Source: Pseudomarimonas salicorniae | Lineage (GTDB): Bacteria > Pseudomonadota > Gammaproteobacteria > Xanthomonadales > Xanthomonadaceae | Assembly: GCF_023156535.1 (NCBI RefSeq) | Contig: NZ_JALNMH010000001.1 | Coordinates: 62,001-126,000, forward strand | Direction: 5' to 3' | Length of the DNA stretch: 64,000 nucleotides | Part shown: positions 1 to 12,240 of the stretch, one piece after another | Layout: each line of letters opens with the position of its first letter | Numbering within the stretch: position 1 is the first letter of the stretch | Translations under genes and position numbers: made by a program | The notes under the pieces: model-generated | Seen by the model: the letters and a program-made list of their open reading frames with translations, nothing else | Database searches by the model: none | Told to the model about the DNA's origin: nothing

Positions 1-56
1 CCCTCGCTGAGAAGCGGGGTGCCGGCGGGAAAATCGACAAACGGGTTATCGCTCAT
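1..56 (-). CDS. 5' end of an unidentified gene (cut by window edge)
   Basis: An ATG at 56-54 is preceded by a GGAG Shine-Dalgarno-like sequence and opens a frame without stops to the window edge, reading MSDNPFVDFPAGTPLLSEG. Only about 18 residues are visible, so no family can be named. It lies downstream of glmU on the same strand, about 90 bases away, and could be co-transcribed with it. The start and SD support a real gene, but the fragment is too short to be certain. Confidence 0.4.
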   Translation of the reverse strand, partial: MSDNPFVDFPAGTPLLSE

Positions 57-146
57 GACTCCACGGCTCGCAACGGGCCCGGGGGCGCAACCACCGGGAT
101 TATGCGCACCGCGCAGAAATACAGGCAAGCCGCGGCGGAACGGTCG

Positions 147-1529
147 TCATTCATTGCGCGGCTTCTTCTGCGGGCGCTTCCAGCCGGGAACGCTGGTCTG
201 CCGGGCCCGTGCCACGCTCAACGTGTCGGCCGGCGCCTCGCGGCTGATCACCGAGCCGGCACCGATCGTGGCGCCATGGCCGATGCGCACCGGGGCCACC
301 AGCGAGCTGTTCGAACCGATAAAGGCCCCGTCGCCGATCTCGGTGCGCGACTTGTTCACCCCGTCGTAGTTGCAGGTGATGGTGCCGGCACCGATGTTGA
401 CGCCCGAGCCGACCTCGGCGTCGCCGATGTAACTCAGGTGATTGGCCTTGCTGCCGCGGCCAAGCCGGGTTTTCTTGGTCTCGACGAAGTTCCCGACGTG
501 GACCTCGTCGGCCAGCTCGGTGCCCGGACGCAGCCGTGCGTAGGGGCCGATGCGCGTGCCGGCGCCAGCGCGAGCACCCTCCAGATCGCAGTGGGCATGG
601 ACGATGCTGCCGGCGCCCAGCTCGACATCGCGCAGCCGGCAGAACGGCCCGATGCGCACGCCGTCGCCCAGCACCACGCGGCCCTCGAGAATGACGTTGG
701 CATCGATCTCTACATCGGCGCCGACGCTGACCTCGCCGCGGACGTCGAGGCGGGCCGGATCGGCCAGGCGGGCGCCCAGGCGGCACAGCTCGCGCGCCTG
801 GCGCAGCTGGAAGCGGCGCTCCAGCTGGGCCAGCTGCCAGCGGTCGTTCGCGCCCTCGGCTTCGCCGGCCTCACGGCAGGCCACGGCGAGCGCCGGAGCG
901 CCCTCGGCCGCGGCCATGGCGAAGACATCGGTCAGGTAGTACTCGCCCTGCGCGTTGTCGCAGCGCAGCGCTTCCAGCCAGCGCCGAAGCGAAGCGGCCG
1001 GGGCGCAGAGCACGCCGGTGTTGATGGTCCGGATGCGTCTTTGCTCGTCCGAGGCGTCGCGCTCCTCGACGATGCCCTCGACCCGGCCCTGCGCATCGAG
1101 CAGCACCCGACCATAGCCGGTGGGATCGTCAAGGGTGTCGACCAGGACGCTGCTGCCCTCCTGGCCCGCCGCGTCGACCAAGGCAAGCAGGGTGTCCGGG
1201 CGAATCAACGGCACGTCACCGTAGAGCACCAGGACCCTGGCGCCGTCGGGCAGCCCGGGCATCGCCTGCTGCACCGCATGCCCGGTGCCGAGCCGCTCGC
1301 GCTGTTCAGCCCAGCACAGGTCGGACGAAGCGGAAAAGGCCGTACGCACCTGATCGCCGCCATGGCCGTACACGACATGCAGCTTCGCCGCGCCGGCGGC
1401 GCGCGCCTGGTCCAGCACGTGAGCCAGCATCGGCCGTCCGGCCACCGGCTGCAGCACCTTGGGCAGGCTGGAGCGCATCCGCTTGCCCTCACCGGCGGCA
1501 AGAACGATGGCGTGCAGGTCGGTGGTCAT
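147..1529 (-). CDS. glmU: bifunctional GlmU: GlcN-1-P acetyltransferase / GlcNAc-1-P uridyltransferase
   Basis: Cytoplasmic enzyme that acetylates glucosamine-1-phosphate and then couples it to UTP, giving UDP-GlcNAc for peptidoglycan and LPS. The N-terminal uridyltransferase domain starts with [19 protein letters not shown]. The C-terminal half is a left-handed beta helix of hexapeptide repeats with the acetyltransferase segments [18 protein letters not shown] and [14 protein letters not shown] start at the ATG at 1529, giving [15 protein letters not shown] and about 460 residues, the family length. An AGGAGGGA Shine-Dalgarno lies just upstream, and the longer frame to 1595 adds only a Pro/Ser/Thr-rich tail. 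glmU often follows atpC directly; here a lipoprotein and a GGDEF gene lie between. Confidence 0.97.
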   Translation of the reverse strand: MTTDLHAIVLAAGEGKRMRSSLPKVLQPVAGRPMLAHVLDQARAAGAAKLHVVYGHGGDQVRTAFSASSDLCWAEQRERLGTGHAVQQAMPGLPDGARVLVLYGDVPLIRPDTLLALVDAAGQEGSSVLVDTLDDPTGYGRVLLDAQGRVEGIVEERDASDEQRRIRTINTGVLCAPAASLRRWLEALRCDNAQGEYYLTDVFAMAAAEGAPALAVACREAGEAEGANDRWQLAQLERRFQLRQARELCRLGARLADPARLDVRGEVSVGADVEIDANVILEGRVVLGDGVRIGPFCRLRDVELGAGSIVHAHCDLEGARAGAGTRIGPYARLRPGTELADEVHVGNFVETKKTRLGRGSKANHLSYIGDAEVGSGVNIGAGTITCNYDGVNKSRTEIGDGAFIGSNSSLVAPVRIGHGATIGAGSVISREAPADTLSVARARQTSVPGWKRPQKKPRNE

Positions 1530-1595
1530 GGTTGTCCCTCCTGGGCTGGGCGACCCGGTCCGCGTGGTCGCGATTGGAGATGGGCAGGCCGGCAC

Positions 1596-2270
1596 TTACC
1601 CGGGCGACTTGTCGAGCCCGACACGCGGCCGGCCATCGACCTGGGTGAACCGGAAGCGGAAACGAAGCGTATAGGGATGCACGGCGACCACGGCGCGGGC
1701 CACGGTGTCGGGCTCACCATCGCCATCGGTGTCCGGGCCGTCGACCCAGTCGAGCACCTCGAGCGGGGCAAAGCGCCAGCCGGAGAGCGCCCGACGCGCG
1801 GCCTCGGCGAAGGCCGTCCGACAGTCCTCAGCGCAGCCGGCCGGGGCATCCGGCACCTCGACCCGTGCCATGCCGGGTGCGCCCTCGTCGTCGATCTCGA
1901 GACTGGCCTCGACCCGCACCTCGTCGAGGCGCTGCGCCAGCCAGATCGCGGGATAATCGGGCAGGCGGGCATGCTCGGGATCCGGCAGCCCGCCGCGCGC
2001 GGTCTGACCCTGGCGCAGCGCAAGGCGCCCTTCCGAGCCGGCCGGAATGGTTTCCACTGCCACCGTACCGTCGCTCACCGATCGCGGCGGCGGCCCCCCT
2101 GCGCAGGCGGCGAGCAGACCGGACAACACGCCCAGGACGAGGTGATTGCGCCATGCTTGACCGATCCCGGTGCGCTCGCCACGCTGGCAGCATTCCCGGG
2201 CCGGGAGGCGGGTGGTGGAGAACGGGGTGAAATCCCTGGCGGCACAGTTCGATTCGCGCCGCGGGCGCAT
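1596..2270 (-). CDS. lipoprotein with TonB C-terminal-like domain
   Basis: The readable core begins with a lipoprotein signal: a hydrophobic LVLGVLSGLLAAC segment ending in a lipobox Cys, followed by AGGPPP. The remaining ~170 residues contain a segment of the type DEVRVEASLEIDDEG and ARRALSGWRFAP, resembling the beta-strand fold of TonB C-terminal domains, and an Asp-rich calcium-like loop (DTDGDGEPDT). Function is unknown; it is probably an envelope protein. The start is uncertain: the only upstream in-frame ATG is at 2270, which puts about 40 residues before the signal and overlaps the divergent GGDEF gene; no standard start codon lies nearer. It ends about 65 bases before glmU and may be co-transcribed with it. 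Confidence 0.65.
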   Translation of the reverse strand: MRPRRESNCAARDFTPFSTTRLPARECCQRGERTGIGQAWRNHLVLGVLSGLLAACAGGPPPRSVSDGTVAVETIPAGSEGRLALRQGQTARGGLPDPEHARLPDYPAIWLAQRLDEVRVEASLEIDDEGAPGMARVEVPDAPAGCAEDCRTAFAEAARRALSGWRFAPLEVLDWVDGPDTDGDGEPDTVARAVVAVHPYTLRFRFRFTQVDGRPRVGLDKSPG

Positions 2271-3297
2271 GCTGGCCAGTGCAGATCCGGCTCCGCTCCT
2301 CTGGGTGGCATTCGGCGTCGTGCTGTTCAATCTGTGGGACCGCTGGCTGGATGCATCGGTGGCGCAGTCTACCCTGTGGGTTCGCCTCGCATGCGGGGCC
2401 ATCTTCGCGACCTGCTACGCCCTGCTGCGGCGGCGCTCGATTGCGGCCCGCTGGTCGATCGTGATCTACGCCATCGCCTTTCTGGCCGGCCAGTGGGGCA
2501 TTGCCCTGGCCGTCCTCCAGCTACCCCGTGGCTTCGAGTTCGGCATGCCGAGCGTGCTGCTGTTCCCGCTGGCCCTGGCGTTCTATCCGGTGGCGCCGCA
2601 GCGGTTCATCCTGATCGCGTTGAGCGGCGCGCTGGGCCTTGCTGCCCTGATGTTCGGCGCCGGCGTGGAGACCCGACCGGCAGCCAATTTCCTGCTGATG
2701 TACGGGCTGTCGACCTGGGTCGGCTCAATTGCCCTGCGTGTGCAGATGCGACTGCAGCTCAGACTGTTCCTGCTGGAGCAGCGCCATGCCGAAACAGCGC
2801 GGACCGATGTGCTCACCGGGCTGATGAACCGTCGCTCCCTGGAGGAGGCGGCAGGCCAGCGCCTGCGCGACGCGCGCAATCAGCAGCGCCCACTGTCGGT
2901 ACTGCTGATGGACCTGGATCATTTCAAGTCGATCAACGACCTGCACGGACACGATATCGGTGACCAGGCGTTGTGCCACGCCGCCGCCTGCTTCGCCTCG
3001 ACGATCCGCCAGGGCGATGCAGTCGGCAGATGGGGCGGCGAGGAGTTCCTGGCCATCCTCGTGGATACCCGGCTGGACAGCGCCGCACAGGTGGGCGAGC
3101 GCTGCATCGAGGCGCTGGCCGCCTCGCCCCTGCCTCTGGACCGTGGAGAATCACTGCGCATGGGCGTCAGCGTAGGCGCGGCCGAGTGGCAGTCGGGGGA
3201 GTCGCTGGACGACCTGCTGCGCCGCGCCGATGTCGCCTTGTATCGTGCCAAGCAGGATGGCCGCGGCATACTGCGGCGGGCAGAAGCTGTCGCCTGA
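2215..3297 (+). CDS. membrane-bound diguanylate cyclase (GGDEF)
   Basis: Makes cyclic di-GMP from two GTP. The N-terminal ~190 residues hold about six hydrophobic segments (for example LLWVAFGVVLFNLW and FILIALSGALGLAALMFGA), a multi-helix membrane sensor of unknown ligand. The C-terminal GGDEF domain starts at TDVLTGLMNRRSLEE, has the DLDHFKSIND metal-binding segment and an intact GGEEF active site. RQGD lies exactly five residues before GGEEF, so the inhibitory I-site is present. I chose a GTG at 2215 because a GGAGG motif sits six bases upstream; a GTG at 2170 and an ATG at 2269 are alternatives. It runs opposite to the flanking glmU and atp genes. Confidence 0.88.
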   Translation: MENGVKSLAAQFDSRRGRMLASADPAPLLWVAFGVVLFNLWDRWLDASVAQSTLWVRLACGAIFATCYALLRRRSIAARWSIVIYAIAFLAGQWGIALAVLQLPRGFEFGMPSVLLFPLALAFYPVAPQRFILIALSGALGLAALMFGAGVETRPAANFLLMYGLSTWVGSIALRVQMRLQLRLFLLEQRHAETARTDVLTGLMNRRSLEEAAGQRLRDARNQQRPLSVLLMDLDHFKSINDLHGHDIGDQALCHAAACFASTIRQGDAVGRWGGEEFLAILVDTRLDSAAQVGERCIEALAASPLPLDRGESLRMGVSVGAAEWQSGESLDDLLRRADVALYRAKQDGRGILRRAEAVA

Positions 3298-3385
3298 GGC
3301 CGGATACGACAACGGCGCCCGAAGGCGCCGCCGCGTGAGCCCTGTCTTGCTCGAACCGTGGGCCGGCGCGGGGCCGGCGCCGAAC

Positions 3386-3808
3386 TCAGTGCTTCAGCGT
3401 CTTGCGCAGGCGCTCAAGGGCCTGCAGCTGGGCCATCGCCTCGGCCAGCTTGGTCTGCGCCTCGGCGATATCCATCGCCTCGCTGCGACCGGCCAGCGCG
3501 CGCTCGGCCTCTTCCTTGGCCTTCTTCGCCGCCGCCTCGTCGAGGTCGTCGGCGCGCACGGCGGTATCAGTCAGGATCGACACCACCTGCGGCTGCACCT
3601 CGAGGATGCCGCCGGAGACATAGAAAAACTGCTCTTCGCCGCCAGGCAGCACAACCCGCACCTGGCCCGGCTTGAGGCGGGTGATCAGGGGCGCATGCCG
3701 CGGGGCGATGCCCAGCTCACCCATCTCGCCGGTGGCGATGACCATCTCGACCACGCCGTGGAAGATTTCCTGCTCGGCACTGACGATGTCGCAACGAATG
3801 GTGCTCAT
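3386..3808 (-). CDS. atpC: F1F0 ATP synthase subunit epsilon
   Basis: Central-stalk subunit of F1 that couples rotation to catalysis and inhibits ATP hydrolysis. The 140-residue protein opens [18 protein letters not shown], has the beta-sandwich motif [19 protein letters not shown] and a C-terminal helical hairpin rich in Ala and charged residues. Last gene of the atp operon. It is separated from atpD by 125 bases holding an inverted array of seven-base repeats, whose near arm ends about 20 bases before this start codon. No clear rho-independent terminator follows; a GGCGCC hairpin at about 3311-3325 lacks a T-run. Confidence 0.97.
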   Translation of the reverse strand: MSTIRCDIVSAEQEIFHGVVEMVIATGEMGELGIAPRHAPLITRLKPGQVRVVLPGGEEQFFYVSGGILEVQPQVVSILTDTAVRADDLDEAAAKKAKEEAERALAGRSEAMDIAEAQTKLAEAMAQLQALERLRKTLKH

Positions 3809-3827
3809 GGTATTTCCGTCCTGGTGA

Positions 3828-3925
3828 GGGCTCAGGGCTCAGGGCTCAGTGCTCAGTAAAGAGCCGGTTCGCCCCGTGCCTCCTGGACCCGCTTGTCTGA
3901 GCCCTGGACCCTAGTCTCTGAGCCC
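3828..3925. repeat. inverted array of GGGCTCA heptads in the atpD/atpC spacer
   Basis: Four adjacent seven-base units occupy 3828-3855 (GGGCTCA three times, then GTGCTCA). Four more in opposite orientation occupy 3898-3925 (TGAGCCC, TGGACCC, TAGTCTC, TGAGCCC). Each arm is 28 bases with a 42-base centre. The transcript of this spacer could fold into a long imperfect stem. The architecture matches the GTGATTC arrays at 5406, 6375 and 13574 although the heptad differs. Confidence 0.85.
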
Positions 3926-3933
3926 TGCCGCCG

Positions 3934-5394
<1,461 letters not shown>

Positions 5395-5405
5395 TTAACC
5401 GTTAT

Positions 5406-5475
5406 GTGATTCGTGATTCGTGATTCGAAGGAGCAGCAACTAGCGCGCTTTGACGAATCACCAATCACAAATCAC
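5406..5475. repeat. inverted array of GTGATTC heptads in the atpG/atpD spacer
   Basis: Three exact GTGATTC units run head to tail at 5406-5426. Three units in reverse orientation (GAATCAC, CAATCAC, AAATCAC) lie at 5455-5475, with 28 bases between. The arms are complementary over about 21 bases with two mismatches. The array lies wholly between stop and start codons and would form a hairpin in the atp mRNA about 60 bases upstream of atpD. Confidence 0.9.
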
Positions 5476-5484
5476 GGCTCTCAA

Positions 5485-6348
5485 TCAAACCGCCGCTGCA
5501 CCACCCACGATCTCCGAGATCTCCTGGGTGATCGCGGCCTGGCGGGCCTTGTTGTAGACGAGGTTCAGCGTGCCGATCAGCTTGGTCGCGTTGTCCGAGG
5601 CGGCCTTCATGGCAACCATGCGGGCGGCGTGCTCGCTGGCCTGGTTCTCCAGCACCGCCTGGTAGACCAGCGACTCGACGTAGCGGGTCAGCACGTTGTC
5701 CAGCACGGTCTGCGCGTCCGGCTCGTAGATGTAGTCCCAGTCGTGCTTGGACTCGATGTCATCCGACGGCGGCAGCGGCAGCAGCTGGTCCTGGCGCGGC
5801 TTCTGCGCCATGGTGTTGATGAAGTCGTTGTAGCAGAGGAACACGCGGTCGCAGTTCCCCTGGCTGTAGGCATCGAGCATAACCTTGATCACGCCGACCA
5901 GCTGGTCCACGTGGACCTGCTCGCCAAGGTGGCTGACCGAGGCCAGCATGTTGACCTTGAGGCGACGGAAGAAGGCGGTGCCCTTCTGGCCGATGCAGAC
6001 GACGTCGACCTCGACGCCCTTCTGCTGCCACTCGCGCATCTCGGCAAGGATCCGCCGGAACATGCTGGAGTTCAGGCCGCCGCACAGGCCGCGGTCGGTG
6101 GAGACGATGACATAGCCGACGCGCTTGACCTCATCGCGGGTCTGCAGGAACGGATGCACGTACTCGGAGTTGGCCTTGGCGATGTGGCCGATCATCTGCC
6201 GCATCAGGCGCGCGTACGGGCGCGAGGCCTTCATGCGGTCCTGCGCCTTGCGGATCTTCGACGCCGAGACCATCTCCAGTGCACGGGTCACCTTGCGGGT
6301 GTTCTGCACCGACTTGATCTTGGTTTTGATTTCGCGGCCACCGGCCAT
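5485..6348 (-). CDS. atpG: F1F0 ATP synthase subunit gamma
   Basis: Rotor shaft of F1, 287 residues. It begins [20 protein letters not shown], the conserved N-terminal helix of the coiled coil, includes [15 protein letters not shown] in the central Rossmann-like domain, and closes with a C-terminal helix containing [19 protein letters not shown]. Gene order atpA-atpG-atpD is standard. The spacers on both sides contain the GTGATTC heptad arrays, the upstream one starting 27 bases before this start codon. Confidence 0.98.
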   Translation of the reverse strand: MAGGREIKTKIKSVQNTRKVTRALEMVSASKIRKAQDRMKASRPYARLMRQMIGHIAKANSEYVHPFLQTRDEVKRVGYVIVSTDRGLCGGLNSSMFRRILAEMREWQQKGVEVDVVCIGQKGTAFFRRLKVNMLASVSHLGEQVHVDQLVGVIKVMLDAYSQGNCDRVFLCYNDFINTMAQKPRQDQLLPLPPSDDIESKHDWDYIYEPDAQTVLDNVLTRYVESLVYQAVLENQASEHAARMVAMKAASDNATKLIGTLNLVYNKARQAAITQEISEIVGGAAAV

Positions 6349-6374
6349 AATTTCGCTCGCTCTGCTCGCTCAGC

Positions 6375-6474
6375 GTGATTCGCTATGAGTGATCGGTGAT
6401 TCGTTTGATTGGTGATCCGTGTCCGCTTCGAGCATCTGGCTCCGGCGAATCACGAATCACCGATCACGAATCAC
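6375..6474. repeat. inverted array of GTGATTC-type heptads in the atpA/atpG spacer
   Basis: The right arm at 6447-6474 has four clean heptads (GAATCAC, GAATCAC, CGATCAC, GAATCAC). The left side at 6375-6418 is a degenerate run in the opposite orientation: GTGATTC, a decayed unit, GTGATCG, GTGATTC, an interrupted unit and GTGATCC. This is the most eroded of the four arrays. It occupies almost the entire 130-base spacer and could fold into an imperfect stem in the operon transcript. Confidence 0.8.
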
Positions 6475-6478
6475 GTGG

Positions 6479-8023
<1,545 letters not shown>

Positions 8024-8096
8024 TGTGTTTTCCTTGGTCGTTTCCCGCGGAGCGGGTCACTTCAACTTTTCGGGTTTCGGACCGGAGCGCCGGTTC

Positions 8097-8627
8097 CTAG
8101 TGCGCCAGAGCGGACTGCAGGCGCGAGAGCTTGGTGCGCAGCGAGCCGTCGATCACCACGTCGCCGGCGTCGATCACGGCGCCGCCGAGCAGCTCCGGAT
8201 CGACCTCGCGGGTCAGCGCGACCTCGCGGCCGAAGCGCTTCTTCAGCGACTCGGTGATCCGCGCGACTTCCGATTCGTCCAGCTCGGTTGCCGAGGTCAC
8301 GGTGGCGCGCAGTACGCGCTCCTCGTCGGCGCGCAGCTGTTCGAACAGGGCGTGGATCTCGGGCAGCAGCCGCAGCCGGCCGTTCTCGGCCAGCAGGGTC
8401 AGGTACTGGCGGAAGTTCGGATCGCTCTCGCCGGGCGGCAGCAGCAAGTCGAGGACCTGCTTGGTCACCAGGCTCGGATGGCCCAGCAGGGCGCCGACGC
8501 GAGGGTCGGCGGCCATCTGGTGCGAGAAGCCGAGCAGCGAGGCCCACTGGCTCAGGCGACCGTGGTCGCGAGCCAGCGAGAAGGCCGCGCGGGCGTAGGG
8601 TCGGGCAAGCGTCAGGGCCTGGCTCAT
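8097..8627 (-). CDS. atpH: F1F0 ATP synthase subunit delta
   Basis: Peripheral-stalk subunit joining F1 alpha to the b dimer, 176 residues, normal length. N-terminal helical domain with LARPYARAAFSLA, and the C-terminal signature LLGGAVIDAGDVVIDGSLRT before the final LSRLQSAL. It lies eight bases after atpF, so translation is probably coupled. Confidence 0.97.
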   Translation of the reverse strand: MSQALTLARPYARAAFSLARDHGRLSQWASLLGFSHQMAADPRVGALLGHPSLVTKQVLDLLLPPGESDPNFRQYLTLLAENGRLRLLPEIHALFEQLRADEERVLRATVTSATELDESEVARITESLKKRFGREVALTREVDPELLGGAVIDAGDVVIDGSLRTKLSRLQSALAH

Positions 8628-8635
8628 TTCGGACC

Positions 8636-9106
8636 TCAGATCTGCTGTGCCAGCTCGTCGAGCAGCGCCTTGTGGGAGCTGGCGTCGATCTCGCGACGGA
8701 TCAGCTTCTCGGCACCGGCCACGGCCAGGGTCGCGACCTGCGCGCGCAGGGCCTCGCGGGCCTTGTTCGCAGCCAGATCGATCTCTGCCAGCGCGGCATC
8801 CTTCTGCCGGTTGGCTTCGACGACCGCATCTTCCTTGGCCTTGTCGACAATCTGGTTGGCGCGGGCGTGGGCCTGCTCGATGATCTCGTTGGCCTTGCCG
8901 CGCGCTTCCTTCAGAAGCTCGGCGACCTTGTCCTCGGCCTGGGCCAGGTCACGCTGGCTCTTGTCGGCCGCGGCGAGACCTTCGGCGATCTTCTTCTGGC
9001 GCTCCTCGATGGCGTTCATCAGGGGCGGCCAGATGAACTTCCAGGAGAACCAGATCAGGATGGCGAAAAAGATCGCCTGCCCCAGAAAGGTGGCATTGAC
9101 GTTCAT
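8636..9106 (-). CDS. atpF: F1F0 ATP synthase subunit b
   Basis: Membrane-anchored peripheral stalk, 156 residues as in the family. The N-terminus [20 protein letters not shown] is the single transmembrane helix, followed by [18 protein letters not shown] and a long Ala/Glu/Lys-rich helix that dimerises as a right-handed coiled coil. One copy only, consistent with a homodimer rather than the b/b' pair. Confidence 0.97.
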   Translation of the reverse strand: MNVNATFLGQAIFFAILIWFSWKFIWPPLMNAIEERQKKIAEGLAAADKSQRDLAQAEDKVAELLKEARGKANEIIEQAHARANQIVDKAKEDAVVEANRQKDAALAEIDLAANKAREALRAQVATLAVAGAEKLIRREIDASSHKALLDELAQQI

Positions 9107-9174
9107 GTTCTTACTCCGCGAAGGGGAACCATCGCGGGACCGCCGGCGGCGGCCCCGCGGGCACTGCTACGGGA

Positions 9175-10411
<1,237 letters not shown>

Positions 10412-10780
10412 TTACGATTTGAATATGAGTGCGGAGAGGTTGATGCCCAAGGCCGCCAGGACCCCGCCGAGCACGGCCAGCGGTTCCAGCGCCAACGGGA
10501 CGAGTGCCAGATAGAGCAGCACCACGATCACCATCCATTTCAGGGCCAGCCCACCGGCCATGCGCGTCAGCGTGGGTCCCGCGCCGGCCACAGGACCGGA
10601 AAAGAGACGCCAAGCCATCAGCGCACTGCCCACCGCGACTGCCATCCCGCCCATCAGGGCTCCCAGCGCAGCGCGGCCGCTCATCGTGGTCAGGGCGAGG
10701 GCGATGAGGCCGATCACGCCGATCTGTACGATCAGGAGGCGCCTGGCCAGTCGCCTGCCCGCGGCTACGGTGTTGAGCAC
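10412..10780 (-). CDS. atpI: ATP synthase protein I
   Basis: A 122-residue membrane protein with four hydrophobic segments, including LLIVQIGVIGLIALAL and ALGALMGGMAVAVGSALMAW, and the family's GLALKWMVIVVLLYLAL segment. AtpI is reported to assist c-ring assembly and is not part of the final complex. First gene of the operon, with a sigma70-like promoter about 65 bases upstream. Confidence 0.9.
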   Translation of the reverse strand: MLNTVAAGRRLARRLLIVQIGVIGLIALALTTMSGRAALGALMGGMAVAVGSALMAWRLFSGPVAGAGPTLTRMAGGLALKWMVIVVLLYLALVPLALEPLAVLGGVLAALGINLSALIFKS

Positions 10781-10844
10781 GCGGCAGATCCGGGACTGGG
10801 GATTGCGGTCGGGCGTCGCAGTACCGCCCTGCCAAGTCGCGGAA

Positions 10845-10873
10845 TGTTAACAGTCCGTGGAACGCACAGGCAA
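10845..10873 (-). promoter_or_regulatory. atpIp: sigma70-type promoter of the atp operon
   Basis: On the minus strand TTGCCT (10873-10868) and TTAACA (10850-10845) are separated by 17 bases, giving a start point near 10838. The leader to the atpI start would be about 58 bases. It lies in the 134-base gap after the histidine kinase stop codon, the only gap upstream of atpI. Confidence 0.55.
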
Positions 10874-10914
10874 GTGGAAAACGGCGCCCCGTTGCTTCAT
10901 CCGACGTGTGGCGC

Positions 10915-12240
10915 TCAGCCCTCGGCGGCGGGAATCCGCATCACCACGCGCAGTCCACCGCCCTCGCGGTGGGACAGCGCCAGCTGTCCGCCGTGGGCCT
11001 CGGCGATCTCGCGGACCAGCGCCAGGCCAAGCCCGGTGCCGGTGCGCTTGGTCGAATAGAAGGGAATCAGCGCCCGCGCCATGACCTCCTCGGTCATGCC
11101 GCTGCCGCGATCGGCCACCTCCAGCACCCAGCTCCGCCCCTCCCGGGCCACCCGGATCTCGATGTCCGCGGCGGGTGAACCGGCATCCAGGGCATTGGTG
11201 ACCAGGTTGCTGAGCGCCTGGCTGATCTGCGCCGGGTCCAGCTCGACGCTGGCCTCGGGGTCCTCGATGCGGACCCGGGCGCCTGACTGCTCCGCGAGCG
11301 GCTCGAGCAGCGCGCCCCAGCGTTGCCGGCTGCGCCGCGGACTGGGCAGCTTGGCGAACTGGGCATAGCCGCGGAGGAACTGGTCTAGGTGGCGGGCGCG
11401 CTCCTCGATGGTGCCAAGCACCGTGGTCAGGCGCCCGGCCTCACCGCGACGCAGAAGTTCGCGGCCCGAGCGCGACAGCGAGGCGATCGGGCCCAGCGCG
11501 TTGTTCATCTCATGGCTCATCACGCGGATCACCTTCTTCCATGTCTGCACCTCCTGCCGGCGCAGCTCGTGGGTCAGGCGGCGGATCAGCAGCAGCAGGT
11601 GCGGCCGGCCGTTCAGGCGGAAGCTCTTGCGGGCGAGATGGAACACCTCCTCATCCTCGCCCTCGCCGACCGAGAAGACACCGTCGGCGCCGCGCTCGAA
11701 GGCAGCAGCCAGTTCGGGTCGCGAGCGGTTGAGCAGGGCGCCGAGGTCAAAGCCTTCGAGACGTCGACCGCTGTTGAGCAGCTTGCGGGCGGCGAGGTTG
11801 GCGTAGACCACCGGCCCGGACTCCACGGCCAACAGCATGGCAACCGGGGTCTGCTGGACCATGGTGTCGAGCAGCAGCTCGCGCTGGGTCAGCGCAAGGC
11901 GCTGCTCGCGCAGCACCTCGCCGAGCCGAAGGTGGGCGGTCACCAGTTCGCCCAACTCGTCGCGGCCGATCCAGCGCACCCCCGTGCTGAAGTCACCATC
12001 GCGGTAGCTGTCGACCAGTCCGGCGAGACCGCGGAACAGGGAGAGCACCGGAAGCAGGCGCTGGTGCAACACCCAGGCCAGGGCGGCCAGCGAAGGGGCC
12101 AGGCTGATCAGCCACGCCTCCAGCGAGGTCGCGCCCATCGCCTGCAGGGCGGCCACCGCCCCAAGCGCCAGGACCAGAACGCCGGCCAGCGGCCAGAACA
12201 GGCGGCCGGCCAGCGACTGGCGCCAGCGCCGCCGGCGCAT
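10915..12240 (-). CDS. NtrY-like membrane sensor histidine kinase
   Basis: Sensor of a two-component system, 441 residues. Two N-terminal membrane helices (RLFWPLAGVLVLALGAV and a second near 50) are followed by a HAMP-like linker, a PAS-like region (MVQQTPVAMLLAV and YANLAARKLL), a HisKA domain with the phospho-acceptor in VMSHEMNNALGPI, and a HATPase domain with NLVTNALDAG, VADRGSGMT and TGLGLALVREIAEAHGG. There is almost no periplasmic loop, so it probably senses a membrane or cytoplasmic cue. Its ATG overlaps the regulator's stop codon (ATGA), so the pair is translationally coupled. Its partner is the sigma54 activator encoded just before it. Confidence 0.93.
   Translation of the reverse strand: MRRRRWRQSLAGRLFWPLAGVLVLALGAVAALQAMGATSLEAWLISLAPSLAALAWVLHQRLLPVLSLFRGLAGLVDSYRDGDFSTGVRWIGRDELGELVTAHLRLGEVLREQRLALTQRELLLDTMVQQTPVAMLLAVESGPVVYANLAARKLLNSGRRLEGFDLGALLNRSRPELAAAFERGADGVFSVGEGEDEEVFHLARKSFRLNGRPHLLLLIRRLTHELRRQEVQTWKKVIRVMSHEMNNALGPIASLSRSGRELLRRGEAGRLTTVLGTIEERARHLDQFLRGYAQFAKLPSPRRSRQRWGALLEPLAEQSGARVRIEDPEASVELDPAQISQALSNLVTNALDAGSPAADIEIRVAREGRSWVLEVADRGSGMTEEVMARALIPFYSTKRTGTGLGLALVREIAEAHGGQLALSHREGGGLRVVMRIPAAEG

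Noticed and set aside
102-2963. 953-residue open frame spanning glmU and the lipoprotein in the opposite strand
   Set aside because: No domain is recognisable and it overlaps clearly conserved glmU; a GC-rich shadow frame.
3311-3325. GGCGCC hairpin after atpC as operon terminator
   Set aside because: No T-run on either strand and only a six-base stem; not enough for a rho-independent terminator.
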